A stretch of DNA of 53,957 nt from Echinostoma caproni (GCA_900618425.1 UZAN01040771.1:1-53957), one strand, 5' to 3'. Counted from the first letter of the stretch, positions 11,701 to 25,389 are shown. Notes: generated from the letters alone by a model not told the origin. Program-made: numbers and translations.

Positions 11701-12169
11701 ACTCGCAATGGGCAGTTAGTTGTTGGTCTGTTTGTTTCTCCGCGGTGAGTGTTGTTATTTGGTGTAGGTCTGACAGATTGTTCGATCATTGTCGGATTCT
11801 CAGAGCGAAATGTGTATGCGTGTGTCTTTGTGCTACACTTCTATGAAATCACAATAATTGGGCCCATCGATCTATTTGCACCGAACTGTGTCTGTTGTGG
11901 CCTACCTTAATTCTGTTGATAAAATAAATTGTACAATATTGAATATAATGTGAAATGACTGTAGCTCGGGAAATGGATGTTGGTATTGGTGTGTTTTCCG
12001 ATGACGTTTTTGCCAAACCCGACTGCGAAACGTCTGCGAGCGATATTTCCAGCTCAGAGAACGTACCAACACCAACAAAGTGTACAGTAATCATCAAACA
12101 AGTCTTGCAACATCAGAAAGGATTAATGTCATCGTCATGATAAATCGTAGCACCTAGAGTGTCAAACCG
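8756..12169. other. Intron 1, middle: no recognised element
   Basis: Intronic sequence with scattered short open frames and small hairpins (TTATCTTGTAAGATAA at 10219-10234; TTTTATTC/GAATAAAA near 10287-10307). I see no conserved protein segment or repeat family member. Confidence 0.35.
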
Positions 12170-12310
12170 CACCAGGCCCCAGTGGGAAAGGTCTGGTATT
12201 GAGCCTACTACCAAAGTTGGGTGGTGGTACCTGGTTTCCAACCTCAGATCTTGAGGCTGAAAGTACGCCATTTACATCGTAAACCACTTAACCACCTCCA
12301 TCACTAGGAG
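12170..12310 (-). repeat. tRNA-derived SINE fragment
   Basis: The minus strand reads GAGGTGGTTAAGTGGTTTAC (A-box-like, about 12300-12275), then GAGGTTGGAAACC (B-box-like, about 12248-12233), the spacing of a tRNA-derived Pol III promoter. The head resembles the SINE at 52128-52303, but the body differs (GGTACCACCACCCAAC). Probably a related or diverged SINE. Confidence 0.5.
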
Positions 12311-12343
12311 AATCCTCCTTGACGTAATGCGACAACTTGCCCT

Positions 12344-12760
12344 CCTCCCTGACCCAGCGAGCTACACAGGATGGCTTTTATCAAGCCAGGAGATCTGATC
12401 ACAGCTGGAATGTCAGAGGGTAGATGTCGGATAAACTTTAATCTCCTGTTCCCCCAGGTTGGGGGTTCGACTGGGGTTGGCGTCCCATTCGGTAAAATGG
12501 TGGAGGAGTAATCGAGTAAATGGTCCTTCAGTTCGCTATACCCTCTGCCTTGCGGTCAAGTTCTTGTTAGAAGTAAAGATTTTGGACGAGAACCCTAATT
12601 GTTCTTCTATTTGGTGGCAGGACACCCTAGCATTACCAGCTCACCAAACTCCAATGCATACACAAAATATAAAGAATTCCATGCTGCATCGATATTCGCG
12701 CAGGATAGTTAGGACCGCGCTTCCCATTGCATCGATCGGCGTTCGTAGTGTTAATTGAGT
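12344..12760 (-). repeat. R repeat, degenerate copy
   Basis: CCCAGCGAGCTACACAGGAT and GGCTTTTAT (12350-12385) match the CTGCGAGCTAAACAGGATGG block of the R copy at 51065-51640, in the same orientation. CCTCTGCCTTGCGGTCAAG (12542-12560) matches the block CCACTGCCTTGTGGGTCAG near 51604-51622. The segment between is strongly diverged, and limits are approximate. Confidence 0.45.
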
Positions 12761-15277
12761 TACTGCTCAGAGACCCCAAAATCTGTTAAACCCTCCCTTT
12801 ATCCCTTCTCAGGACCCGTAACATTCCCACAGACAACTTGTTCGTCATTTGCCAAAGTTCGTTGCCAAGTGGCACTGTAAGTAGTCTATCACAAAAGGGA
12901 TTGCAGATTCTGAAGTCTCGTCAATAACTGAATCTGGGGTCCATCAATGTAAGGACTCTGATGCATGTGGGTCGACAAGCGTGTCTGGCGGTTGCACTGG
13001 AATTGATGTTGCTGCTTATCGGAGACGCGAATCCAGGGCTCTGATACTATAAGCAAATTAAGTGCGCTGGTTTTGTCTTCGGGGCACTTACTCCACACAT
13101 TAGATGACGGCGAATCCGGGTAAGTCAGTGTGGAGTAGGCGTTGTACTTAATAATAGGTCTGAAGCTTCACTCATCGATTGGCTCTCCGTCAACAGTCGA
13201 TCATGTGCGATGTGGCTCCAGGGTCTATCAGCGTATGTATCGACCAACTGCAGTTGGGGCGCACAGAAGGACGAGTTCTACGACAAACTCACCGAAGTCA
13301 CTCGATTGAGCCGAAGCTCCGGAGCGCTCCAATTTAACATGCCCACTAACTCAAATCGACCATATAGCAGCAAAATACCTTTGTCGTGGCTCAGTACGAA
13401 ATTGCAGATCCTATTGGACCACCTGCGTTGAATCTAATCGTTCATTAGTTTTTATGCGGTTCACTCTTTCATTCACTGGGCGCAGGAAAAAAACAGCAAA
13501 ATAGGGGAGTAACTCATCGCTTATCTGACGCAGCCTTTCGTGCCTAATGTGAATCAGAACTAGGGTATGAGCTAAACGCGCTGAAGCGTGGTACCATATA
13601 TGACGAAGACGATAATAATGATGATGATGACATGCAGCGAATGTATAATGTCTAGGTCTAATAGGATAGTTCCGATTCTGAGCTTGGAGGCCCGAATATT
13701 GAACACATAAATGGATAAAGGGAACAACAACAACAACAAACAAAAACCATGTACAGTCTAGACGAAACAGTGAACCTATTTCCAATTGTCTCCCAGATTT
13801 TCGGGGGGCGAACGAGGTGTCTCTTTGCTAGTCTAGTCTTGAAACGTAGCGGTAAGAAGTAAATTGCAACAATTTCGCTTGATCAGAATGATGGATCAGA
13901 ATACTTCCAGGCGGTGGATACAATGTTACGCAATTTTATCTGTAAAATCTACCCCACACCTAATAAACGTTTAACAGTGAATTACCTTTTTCTTTCACCG
14001 CTCTAAACCCGCCGCATGTTATGAGCAATGACCATCCGTTGATGTGCCATCAACTTTGGTCCAATCGAATATTGTACCAAATTAACCTACTAAGATATGC
14101 CATGAAGTGCTTCCGTGATGGGGAATGCTGTGCTTTATTAATCTGAATCAGGTGGCAGTAGTTGGCGTGTTTATTTCACGTTTTATTTCCCCAGTACACA
14201 TGTTTGCGTCTGACCTACCAACGGTGCCGTCTATTAGTCAGCTGTTACTTCGAAATCTGCATTCAGCCAAACAGCGATTAATCCACACGAGGACATAACA
14301 ATGACTGTTCCTTTGGGTATTTTTCCTGTTTGAGAAGCTTGCTTTTTTTGATCACCCATTCAACGGACACAAGACAATAAGTGGTCCGAAACTGTGGGCC
14401 AAGTAATTCGTGCCAACTAGTGATGCTAGGGAATTCAATGAGACTGTTATTTAGCAGTTATTGTGAACATGACTTTCATAGTTCTGCTGAATTTAATTGA
14501 TCCGTTGCATCATTTAGTTGTTTTGTTCCTTTTTTGACTGTTTGAATATCACGTTGTTTTCCGTTTGCCAGATTATAACGACGTGTTTGAATCATTCTCC
14601 GAAATATCTGGTTTTCTGGGTTGTTGTTTGTTTGCTGTCTACTTGGCTGTGATATCTTGTTGATTTTCCGAGCAGACTGAGGACCTGGGTGGGCATTGTT
14701 CGCGGCGTTTCTGGTGATTTCAGTTTTTGTACGATTATTACGATAGAATCTTTCGTGTGAACAGTAATTTGATCTCTAAACTCCAGGTTAAACCGACCAA
14801 GTTCGTTAAATGCTTTTGTGACTGATCACCGCCCACAGCGGTTCATTCTTCCCGAATTTATTTGTAAGTTTTTTTAGCAGGTGGAAACTATTTGAAGAAA
14901 ATGAATTATGTTAGTTAGTAATTAAATCAGTGAAAATCGTGGGCATTGCAATTAAAGCAAAATGATGAACATTTTCGTCTTTAGCTGACATGTTTACGTA
15001 TAATTGAAGCGTTAGCAAATAAATCACAGAGTATTTGAGAACACTTCATTGGTCGTCTTTTTACTATGAAACGTTATCATTTGTGAATAACGTGTATGAT
15101 AGTGCATAAATCGCTGTTCATTCGCCATGGGAAACCAAGCTGAAGCAATCCAGCCCTCACTTCGTTTTCGCCCCAAGTTCCTCCTGATATACTTGAAACA
15201 CATGCGGTTGATATCATTCACACTCCTCATTTCACCAATTTTATCCAAATAACGATTGTCTGTTGTTTCCTTATCAG
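12761..15277. other. Intron 1, right part: no recognised element
   Basis: Intronic sequence with short simple repeats (GATAATAATGATGATGATG near 13608; CAACAACAACAACAA near 13727). It ends with an acceptor (TGTTTCCTTATCAG, to 15277). Several AG-rich and T-rich stretches; no conserved coding segment. Confidence 0.4.
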
Positions 15278-15431
15278 GTGAGGGTGGTGCCGGGTTTTCG
15301 GTTAATCGTGATCGCTTGTCCAAGGAGGAACAAGCGCGATATGATCAAGGCTGGCAAGACAACGCCTTCAATCAGTACGCAAGTGATATGATCAGTGTTC
15401 GGCGCTACGTGGTTGATCAACGGGAGGGCGC
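15278..15431 (+). CDS. GALNT: GALNT exon 2: start of luminal conserved region
   Basis: The exon begins after TTATCAG and completes Gly115, then encodes EGGAGFSVNRD, KEEQARYDQGW, and NQYASDMISVRRYVVDQREG (146-165). This corresponds to the family's pre-catalytic block, with a G-rich start, an amphipathic helix and the ASDxISxxR motif. Donor GTAAGT is at 15432-15437, phase 2. The last codon GC|G is completed by the first base of exon 3, giving Ala166 before Cys167. That is exactly where the family has a short loop before the first catalytic strand. Confidence 0.92.
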
Positions 15432-18036
15432 GTAAGTGTGCCACCTCACAGATGTCTGATTGATCGGTTTGTTACCACCTCTGGTTTCCTTGACATTGTT
15501 CTGTCAATTTTGTTATGTACCGCAGTTAAGCCTGCGTTCTCATACCTCGGGCTTGTTTTTTTGCGAACAAATGAAGATAAAAGTGAAAGTGAACAACGGT
15601 CGATTGCTACCAAGACAAATGCACGGTCTACTATGAACCTGAGGCTTAGGGCAAGTAATTAAGTGCGCTACCTTCGCACTTTTTTGACGCAACCATATCA
15701 CTTTTTCTCACCCGAGGTTCACTAATCGGGCGCTTAAAAAACGCGTATGACCGAATCTACCCATCGAGATCCTCATATCTTTGCTCTGAGTAACATTCTG
15801 GACACTGTTGACATTCGAACGTCACCTACCTCTCGAAACACTGCACCGTACAAAGTTTATCCAACAATATATAACAATGTAATCCAAGAAAAACTAGCCC
15901 TGGCAATAATAAGCACTCATGGCTACCCCAAAAAATCTCTGCCCAAGTTCGCCGTTTTTCGTCCAGTTGTCTCATCAAACTCATAATACTGTGTATACGG
16001 TGGAAATCGACCTTGACCAAATCTACGGTAGAATTGGTGAGAAACATACAACACACGACTCTTTACGGACAAGTGGATGTGGCACCAAGGCGCCTTAGAT
16101 GTCTTAGAGTGGCACACTCTATGTGAGCTCCGAAAATACGAGGCTATCTGTCGGGCGAAATTTGCCTATTTTTGCCAGAATTTCACCTGCATAGAATGCA
16201 TTGCACACTGATTATTCCGGTGCCCCGGTTTTATGGAATTTCCCTCCGGTTTTCCAAAACCGTAGTCACAAGCATAAATTTGCAGGTTCTAACCATACTG
16301 CGAAATTTCTCAGTCAATGTAGTATCGTAGGAAGCTAGGATTAAGGGATCGACAAATTGAGAATATTTCTCGTCAAATGCTTTAGTTACGCTTAATGGTC
16401 ACTTACTAGTCAGTGGAAAACACATTTAAATATCAGCCTTCATCTTCATTAGACGGGGTCATATAAGCGATAATTAAATGATTTAATGCTGTGTTCTACT
16501 TCTGATCGATGATATTACTTTAGTTGCAGTCTCATCTGATCGTTCACCTATTATCCTCAGCATCTTTTATGCTTCTTCAAGGATGTTGGATTTTTTCCAA
16601 TTTATATTAATTAAAATATACTCTGAAATAAAGATAAACACTGACGAAGCTGGTTTCCTGGTCAAGAACGTTTTCTTGTGTGAACTGCTTGTGAAATATG
16701 AGAGAGACTACTTGTATTTATTTATTATTTAGGAAAGTATGTGAAGGACTAACCGATACAGATCATTCTGATTTTTTGTGATTATTCACTTGCATACCCT
16801 AAATGTTGGAACGCGAATACGCTGGATGATGCTGTTCGTATAATCGCTAAACTTGATTCATCCACGCTTTTTGGTTTGTCTCCTCTTGCATACTGAGATT
16901 GTTGAATTTGCTTGCCGACATGGTGATTGGGCTACTAGTTAAACAAATAAGTGTTTTTGCCGCACAATGATTCTGTTCCATTGCTTGACTAGACTGCAGT
17001 GCGCGTACAGTTGCGTAAAGAGGGGGGTATACAGATTCCACAATAGTGGTGTTCCCAGTTGTGTTGTCCTAGAGCAGTAAAAAATTCTAAGCGAAATATA
17101 TCCCTGAAGTTGGATTTAAACAGGAATAAGAATCCCTATACACTTTTCTACATCAAGTTATCCTCACAGATCCTACTGCTTTTTTGGATTCTTCTTTATT
17201 TACCTCATCTTATGAGCCTAATCAAGCTAATTCCTGACACCGTTGATCTTTCATAGGACTAGTCGTTGAATAATTGGTTGTTACACTCTTACCACGGTTA
17301 GTAAAACTGATGGTTCTGACACACATTCTTGGGCCCTCTGATCGATTGATTTGAAGGTTTACTTCTTTTGCAGTGTGTCACGATGTTATTGAAAATTCTA
17401 CACTCACATTGTAGTTTTTCGTTGACATTCGCGTGGCGTTCAACCAATCTCGGAAGATTTTGCAAAACTTGGGATGCTTACCACGAAACCATAGACGATT
17501 TGAAAGTGGATTACTTGGAATTACTTCTCTTCAACCCAGTCACAAACCAACACAAAAAACGAAACAGAGCCTGACTACATATGCTTCCTGGTCAACCAAA
17601 CTATAAATTCGAACTGGTCGTATGATTTGGTTTAAATTTGATCCAAAACTGATATATGCAATTGACATGCTGAAATCCTATCAGCTGCACGATAAAACAA
17701 TTCTATTCATTTGTGAATGTGTCCGTGTGGATTAAAAAGGTAGGAAAAACGGTGGCCATAATCATTCTGACTAAGTGATAGCAGTTCATTCTACGCATGT
17801 CTTTTTGTACAGCACATGCTCTACCAGCTAAGCTGCGAGGCAACACCGATAGCACTAGTCTTCACATTTGCGTTACTCATCCGACTTATAGAGGTATACG
17901 GAATCCACTAGGTGGCATTTGGTGGATTGTAAAGAAAGCCTGACGTGGCAGACAGCCTACATGCTACCTGCTGGATTCCATGTGCCTCTAAGTTGCGTGG
18001 ATAACCCATGTGTGAAAAGATCAGCGTTGTCAATGT
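15432..18036. other. Intron 2, first part: one tRNA-like fragment, otherwise nothing recognised
   Basis: AT-rich intronic sequence. The minus strand at about 17850-17760 carries GCAGCTTAGCTGGTAGAGCA, an A-box/D-arm-like tRNA 5' half without a matching B-box, probably a SINE remnant. Short open frames (15438-15662, 17368-17574) show no known domain. Confidence 0.4.
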
Positions 18037-18120
18037 GGCCTGGTAGTTCAAGTGAAAGAGCGTGCGTTGCACAAACGCGTAGACGGCGTCCATGTGTGTG
18101 TTCGAATCCCACTTAGGTCA
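18037..18120 (+). tRNA. tRNA-Leu-like class II sequence, probable pseudogene or SINE head
   Basis: A cloverleaf can be drawn. Acceptor GGCCTGG pairs with TTAGGTC (three G-U pairs). The D stem is GTTC/GAGC. The anticodon stem TGCGT/ACGCG has loop TGCACAA. A long variable arm contains GAC-GGC-GTC. The T arm is GTGTG-TTCGAAT-CCCAC (one mismatch), followed by A. The long variable arm and TTCGAATCCCAC resemble eukaryotic tRNA-Leu. Against function: position 33 is G instead of U, the D-loop GG is lost, and the anticodon would be CAC (Val). Most likely a decayed tRNA or the head of a tRNA-derived SINE. Confidence 0.5.
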
Positions 18121-18650
18121 CTGAAATTTTCACAATTCAAGCATAACATATAAAATCTACCAAACACAGTTTGAGTATGCCGTTTTATCGTACGGGGTTC
18201 ATGTGTGATCGTTTGTCTCGAGGTCCTGAAAGCATACTGTCAATCTTTTGCACAACGTTTACGAACCAACCGTAGTGTAAATGCACTGGACTTACCGGTG
18301 TTATAATTTGAATCGAAAATGTTTAACTTCAATGATTGAAATGACCTAGATATAGTTGGAAAATCTTAAGCTAATTATACGAGATCGAGGTGATGGTGGT
18401 TGGAAACAGACGGGGTGAGAGAAAAAATAAGCACCGGGTTTCAAAAGACAAGACTAAATTGCAATACTGCACGATTTATGTCCAGGACGATTTCGCTGCA
18501 TCTCAACATGTTGCATACTGCAGAAAAAACATCAGTTATATAGGAATTTAGCATAACAACAAAGAAGAGTAAAATACAATGAAACAGACAAACATAAAAG
18601 GGGGAGAGGGGTTAAAAAGACTGTCACCAGGGTAAGGATAAACTAACATA
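18121..18650. other. Intron 2: no recognised element
   Basis: Purine-rich stretches (GGGGGAGAGGGG near 18600). No gene or repeat recognised. Confidence 0.3.
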
Positions 18651-18653
18651 AAG

Positions 18654-18880
18654 TTATTTTTGTTGACATAAGTGGGGCTTCCATCGACTGATAGCAATCG
18701 CTTCTGCAAACCGTAGCAATCTTGCGATTCGTGACTTGTAGATAATCCGAAACGCCATGCTTCGGTCGATCTGGTGTTGCGTCATCAGAAGATGTCGAGC
18801 TATGGCTGATGACAGAGTCTTGTAGTTTCGACCGTTATCACCAGGTTGCCATTGTTGTGAGTGTTCTGTCACTACAATTC
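18654..18880 (-). pseudogene. Penelope-like element fragment (end of GIY-YIG endonuclease region)
   Basis: The minus-strand 72-residue open segment contains SSAIARHLLMTQHQIDRSMA, then FRIIYKS, LLRFAEAIAISRWKPHLC and QQK. The pattern S-x-I-A-x-H-x(5)-H-x-I, a hydrophobic strand, then a final helix with AEAIAI fits the C-terminal part of the GIY-YIG domain of Penelope-like retroelements. It is a short 5'-truncated remnant; the GIY-YIG signature itself is not present. Assignment is from memory of the family pattern and needs a profile search. Confidence 0.5.
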
Positions 18881-21800
18881 ATATTGGCAGTTCCAAACTA
18901 CGAAGTTCTGTGTGACTTGAATTAGATGCCCTGATAGCGCTTACGTCAGTTCATATGCTGACATATATTCGCGTTACAGATATTCATTTTAGAAATTTTA
19001 ACTTATTAAGGGTTTTATATAATACATGTTAGTTAGAGTTTATCGAACTTCCCTGGATTCTCGGTCGGGACACAAAGATAACGAGTGACACTGGCTCAAT
19101 AAATTTGTGTGAATATACCCATGAACCCAGCGGGGCAGCAAACGTACAATATCCCTTGCGGATAAAGTATTCCTCCTCAAGTGCAATCTATCCCCTCACC
19201 CTACTGTTGAAGTTCTGATTGGAGGTTAAATGCGAATGATCACATTCCATGAACTGTTTTCTCTTTCTCATGCGTCTATTCTACTTTCATCATGCACTGT
19301 TTTTTATTACACACCGGTAGGTGATAGACAGCAGACGAGGCGGACCCCATAGTCACGAAGACCTGCTATTCAGTGAGGGTAACCGGCAACCTGAGCTTCG
19401 GGACTTGGAGTAGCAAACCACATAAGACCCTTCTAGGTCAGGCGTTTTCATTCTTTCGATGCGTTCTTCATCTGCTTACCTTTCTCCGAGTCTTTTTTAT
19501 GATGGCGTTTTGCAAACAAAGCGATTCCGCAGATCATCTTTCCCAAGTCGACCTGCATCTTAATTTTCAGAGCACAAGGTGTTCGTGAACTGGTGTGAAT
19601 GATATCATTCGTATACTATTAATTATACAGTTTTGTTTAGTTTACGGTCAGCATAATTAGCTGGAATCAAATTTATATTGGTTATGTGAATTCATAAATG
19701 TGAGTCGCAATCCATGCACACAATCGCCGAGTTTGTGGATATTTTCTGTCTGTTACACCCTCAATTTTGTAATGAGTTGTGCATCCAACGCGTTAATCAC
19801 GGGCTTTACAGGGTGGCATAGCATTCAGATTTGAATGGTGAACCCAAATCGCATAGGTGAGAAGGTGATAGTTCCTGGGTTACTTCAACTGAGCATTCAT
19901 TTTTAAATGTTAATTGATTTATTGATGTGAAACACTATGCTATGGTATGCACATGACCGTCTTCGCTTTTGGTCCGTTTCTTAACATGAGACTGCGCCTT
20001 CTGCTGTTGGACCCAAACGTGTGTAATAAAAAAATAAGGTTAACACGGGGCTGTTGTTTCTCCGATCCTTTCACTAGATTACATGATATAACTAAAAAAG
20101 AGTCTTTGAAACTAATTTGCCAAACTAAAATGCTCCACCCTGTTAACCCTTACGATTTTCTGTCTTATCCACCCTTCTTTCTTCCTGTTTTGACCTTCGT
20201 TTTGAATTGAAATGGTGTTATCATCCAAACTGTCTCCGTCTAGGAAGTATAAATATTAAGTGATCGTCGCACACGAAAACTTGCTTAGCTCAACTACTAT
20301 ATGTGCATGTCGGTAGATTGGTGTTAGTTTGACAATTTTCATCCAAGAAGTTCATTTTATTCTATGCCATATTGACCACCGGACTGGTTACCTGTAGGAA
20401 ACCACGAAGGACTGTAGACATGCTAAACGAATGTTGGTCGATTGTCCTAATGCGACGAATATCGTTCCATCGTCGTATTCATTTCGGGGTGCGGTGTGAT
20501 GCTCAACTAGCTCATCACTTGCCAAATTCGCACCGTATAAGTTGAGTACAAAGACCAGACGGACAAGCATTGAGCTTACCGTAGACAAGCAAGTATTTTA
20601 TTCAGGACACCTGTAAACTGTTGCACCAAATTTTTTTGATTGCTCATTTTTGGACGGGAATGACTACTTCTAATGGAGTTATGACCATCGAGATTCAGCC
20701 TGGTACGCTTGTATTCTTGAGTAACTCTAAAATATAGTAAAGGAGTTTTCTGTATTATTTTTTTACCCGTATCTAATTCCAATCGAATATCATACTACTC
20801 ATTTGCTAAAATTTGGAGTGTTCTGTTTCATTGGTTCCCAAAACACGTTCATTGGAAGCTTATAGCTAGAAAGAACGATGAACGGGTGAAATGGCCTTCA
20901 AATCCAATAGATAATCTTTGAGCAAAAAGTGTGTTTAAGATTATCTCAGTATAAACAAATCGCTCAGATAGATAGGATTACGTTTCCACTAATTTTAATG
21001 CCTCAGTTAATTAATCACACTTATCTGTCACATTCGCTCAGTGATTTTTCTAGGTCTCAGTTTCTGTCCATATCCACCTAGACAGTAACGTGCAGTATGC
21101 GCAGTCTGTTTACCAAAGCCTCTCCTCTGTGTTAAAACACACGCACCTTTCGGTCATTGTGTGGTACCTACCTGTCATCACACGTCCATTGTTCCGCAGT
21201 CAAGTGAAACCGTGGATTCGTTTGTCTACCGAGTGAATAGAAAAAAGATAGGCTTCAATGACCAGATCGGAGGTTATCCTCATTGGATTATCTGACCCCG
21301 TTTTGTTTGTTTTCATATCTTCTGGTTTCACTGTTCCCTGTGATATGAGTAAGCAGCAAAACATTGAGTGTTATGCAAATGTCTTCCTAGTGGATCTCAA
21401 CTTGATCTGGCGGGCATTTCAGTGTGGTCACACAAGTGCTTCATTCCCATAGATCACAGTGGATTGAGCATGCGCCATTTAGTGAGCCTCAGCGGGTGAT
21501 TTTCACTGAGGCAAGTAGGGGTTGAAGAAGGGCCACCGGAAATGTGGTTGAGCGTGGAATTATGATAACCTTGTTCCGTGACCTGGTCATGTGGACCGTA
21601 TTCGACTTCTCTAATCAGTGACTGGCTAGGACCACTAGGTGTTATTTTTGAGTCGCACGAACGATTGTCACTCGTGAATCTACTGATTTTCGGTACACTA
21701 CTATTCCCAAACCGCGTTCCTTATCTTGCTACTGCTGACAACTTTTCATATAACTTTAATGGTTTGTTCATCAGTCTGTGAGAGGGGTAATCATAACACC

Positions 21801-24800
21801 GCAAATGAAACTGATGCAGAGAAAAACACAGAGCGAATGGTTATACAAACTGAAATAAGCTGAACACTATTTCGAAGGCGTTCAAGAAAAACTAATCGTT
21901 CAGCTGATAAAGTGTGTGGGACATATAAACCTTGGGACTTATTAAGCTATTGGTCAGTGTTTCACATCGTGATGCATGGTGGTCGATCCCTCCGCACTCC
22001 GTGTGGTATATTTATCCGTTCCTGTTCATAACTGTAAAATTTCTGAGCTCAATCTACAATCGCTGGAATTTATAATTGATCACTGTCATCGAACGTTTTT
22101 CACTCGACCCTATCAGATAAACTTTTAACCTTATTGATGATCACACGTTTCGTTGTTTCAATACGGATAAATATCTCTAACCACTACACTTTCCCCATCA
22201 TAATTTTGCGAAAACGCAAGCAAACTTTTTTCCAGAAAATTATTCTTTGATCTAATGTAGTTTGGCTTGTATTGATATATAAATAGGACGATGTTGAAAT
22301 AGTTGTGATGTTCTGGAATCACCAATATGCCTGTTTGGTTATCATGTCCCAATGTGTGGCTGTGTAACTTCTGGGCCTTGTTTACTGTCGTACGACTTGC
22401 AATGATAGAATCTGTAGCAATTTGATTTCCAGACTCGCTTTTCATCCTCGCACGTGATTCGTGGTCACTTCTATTACTCTCGTCCTAACGTGGCATAACT
22501 ATGAGCGACAGAGATGACCTTTTGTATGGAACAGATTAAAATTGAAGCATGGTGCCCATGCCGTCAAATCTGGATATTTCTCAAAGGATGAAATGAACAA
22601 AAGACTCCGCTGAATTTTCCAAACTACATGTCAAAATCAGTGTATAAAATTGATCATGTCAGTGTCTTAATTTGCAATTGACATTTCCAACATATATATA
22701 TATATATATATATTTAGTGTAGGTTAAAAAATACGCGTTGTCCCTGGGTCACTTTAAGCTTTGTCATACACCAAATTTGATCATCCTTTTAATTTACTCT
22801 GTTTTTTGGCACCAATGGAATCGAAATCATCTAACCACGATTGTTAATCACCTGCGAATATTCGATTGTGATCATCTAAATAAATTCATTTTGCTCTGGT
22901 CTTTGCGGTCTTATGGTTGAGACTGATTCGTGGAACGTTTCGGTTCTTTTTCATAATCCATTCGATTGGATCTACCCTAGCACATTTATATCCCATTTCA
23001 ACCGCTAATGTTTGATAATCTAAGAATTGCACAAACACACACATAAAGTAATATTTTAGTGTGCGACTGTCTCACAGTATTTTTCAAATTGTTTGCCACC
23101 TGGCCCATTCATGTTCAAACTGTGTTCTACTAGTTCAATAACACCGGGAATTATTTTGACATTTTCCCACTTCGAACTGTTTACCTTCCACTTCGATCTT
23201 TCGTTCTCTGTTTGTCTACGTGGTTCTTTTAGATAGAACCACGGATTATGTAAGTTGCTAAACTGCAATGATGCCTCCACCATTGCTCGAACGAGCACGA
23301 AAGCCATCGCCTGGTTCTGGTGCACATTCGAGTTGAAAGTGTCTATTGGTGCACACGCTAAGTTGCTCCAGTTTACGGATACATAAAATGAATTAAATCT
23401 GTCGCACAAAATTTCGTAATTTTCTTTATTGCTCCAAATTGTCCAGTCTCACGGAATTATCTATGGGACATCGTGGAACTGCCAGCTCGATCTAATAGAT
23501 TCCATTCGTCTTTAGATATTTTGCGCTTCTAGAAAAAAAGAAAAGCAAACCAACGGTTTCGTACTATTCCACCTCCTTGGCTTTAAGCCAACAGCACCGC
23601 GCGCTACTCACCAAATTCACTCACTTTCACCTTGTAGGTCATATAACTACTTGACTAACCGGGCCAGCAGGTAAAGAAGTGATCACAGTTATCTCGGGCT
23701 GTTTCACGTGCCAAATTAATCAAGCCGGCCTCATGAACAAAATGTGAGGACAGTTACACAGTGCGAAAAGCATGTTTCCGGTAATATGGGCCAGTTTTCT
23801 TTATCGGTTACATCTGAATTATGTCTGAAGTGCAACGTGGCTACCTTTTCTGTCCCAGATGTCTCTTCCTTTTGGCCTTTATCCCAATTTCTGTCGTGTA
23901 AACGCATCTTTTCTTTTCAAGATAGTAACTTAGTAGTATTGTGCGTCCTTACCGTGTAAATGGTTACACATAGATGGCCCACATTATTTAAACTATGCAA
24001 AATAACTGTTTTCTGTCCATCACAACACCATAAGGACTGATCAGATTCAAACCTGACCACTCAACTTTAACCTGCTGCACTACTTATGGGACATAGAAAT
24101 GCGAGAAGTTTACGAATGTATAGAGCCGCCATTAAGCTTTTAGTTACGGTGATAGTTGAACAATGAACGTGCATAAAGTTTGATGAGCTAAGTACACTGG
24201 ACGAAGGTAGTGTGATTTCCGGTTGGTTTGCTACATTATCAATGAAAATGATCAGATTAGTCCGTTGTGGAATGTTTCTCCAACCATAGTGATTTTGTGG
24301 AGTATAAAGTTCGTCATGGTAATCTTCATGTTGTTTGCTATAATTATCATAATAACAATATTCATTATTGTTTCATTGTTTTCACGCAATGACCGAATGC
24401 AGTTCACAGTCCCTCAGGCTATGTTTAGTAAACCTTTGGGTGCTTTGAGCCACCTCAAGTCATCACAATCGAATGACATTTTGTGATTCGCTTCGTAAGG
24501 CTTGCGTTCTTGTTCTATACTCCTTGTCCTAGTGAAATAATCTCCCCTACCCGCTTCTCATGCATGTATATTCTGTAGTATTAGTATAGTATAGTATAGT
24601 ATTCTATAGTATTAGCGTACGCTTAAACCAAACGGTGTGGAGAGAACTCGCGGTGTTTGCGCGGAGAGTTGTAAAATTGAACTTCTCCCGGTTTTCGTGC
24701 ATTAGGTGTGTTCAAACAATTGTGGCATATCTGTCGTAGGTTTTAGATACTCGTTGTTCACGTACACAAACAGGTGATAAAACTTATAAATTACTCATCA

Positions 24801-25375
24801 ATGGACATCTGCGTCCAAAAACTAACTCACCTGCTCTTTTCGGTGCGTCTGCTTCACACCACCATAGAAGTGAAATACTTTCTATTCTTACTGGTCACAC
24901 TTTCAAGGTCACCCAGGAGATTGAGGCATACTGTTTTTTATCGATCTGTTGCTGTGTCGTGACGAGCACGCACTAATACTCCCACACGCACATTGTCCCG
25001 AAAGCACTTCTCTAATTTCAAGCAGACTTTAATTCCTGCGGAAGACTCATGATAAACAAGAGCAAACACTTGCCATTCGCTTGATAAACTGCACGCGGAC
25101 TATGTGACCGACGTGCTACACTGTTTTGGTTAGTCAATTCACTGTTTATGAAATGATCGTTGACCTATTAGTTTTCAATGGGTTCGTTGCTCCACCACAG
25201 TTGGCTCACAACAGAGTTCTTGACGAGAAATCTATCGTAAACATGTGTAAAGTCTATGATAAAAAAGAGGGATATTGTACAGCTTTTGCCACGCATCGTC
25301 AGTGGCTATCCATTGGGTCGGTTGATCACATTGTTCCAGGACGAGAGGCCCCATGCAACCTACTTGTTCGAAGGA
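18881..25375. other. Intron 2, long stretch without recognised elements
   Basis: About 6.5 kb of intronic sequence. It includes a (TA)n run at about 22690-22713 and a GTATA repeat (TATAGTATAGTATAG, about 24583-24605). Open frames of 95 and 117 codons on the minus strand (22158-22445, 23056-23409) have no domain I recognise and no splice-supported context. No LINE, SINE or hammerhead motif was seen here. Confidence 0.35.
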
Positions 25376-25389
25376 TTTTCTTACCCTCG

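Noticed and set aside
12004..12045. GATGACG ... GAAACGTC in intron 1, resembling a hammerhead
   Set aside because: The upstream motif is CCGATGA, stem II does not form and no stem I pairing exists.
23056..23409. 117-codon minus-strand open frame in intron 2
   Set aside because: Not recognised and no supporting features; kept only as unexplained intronic sequence.
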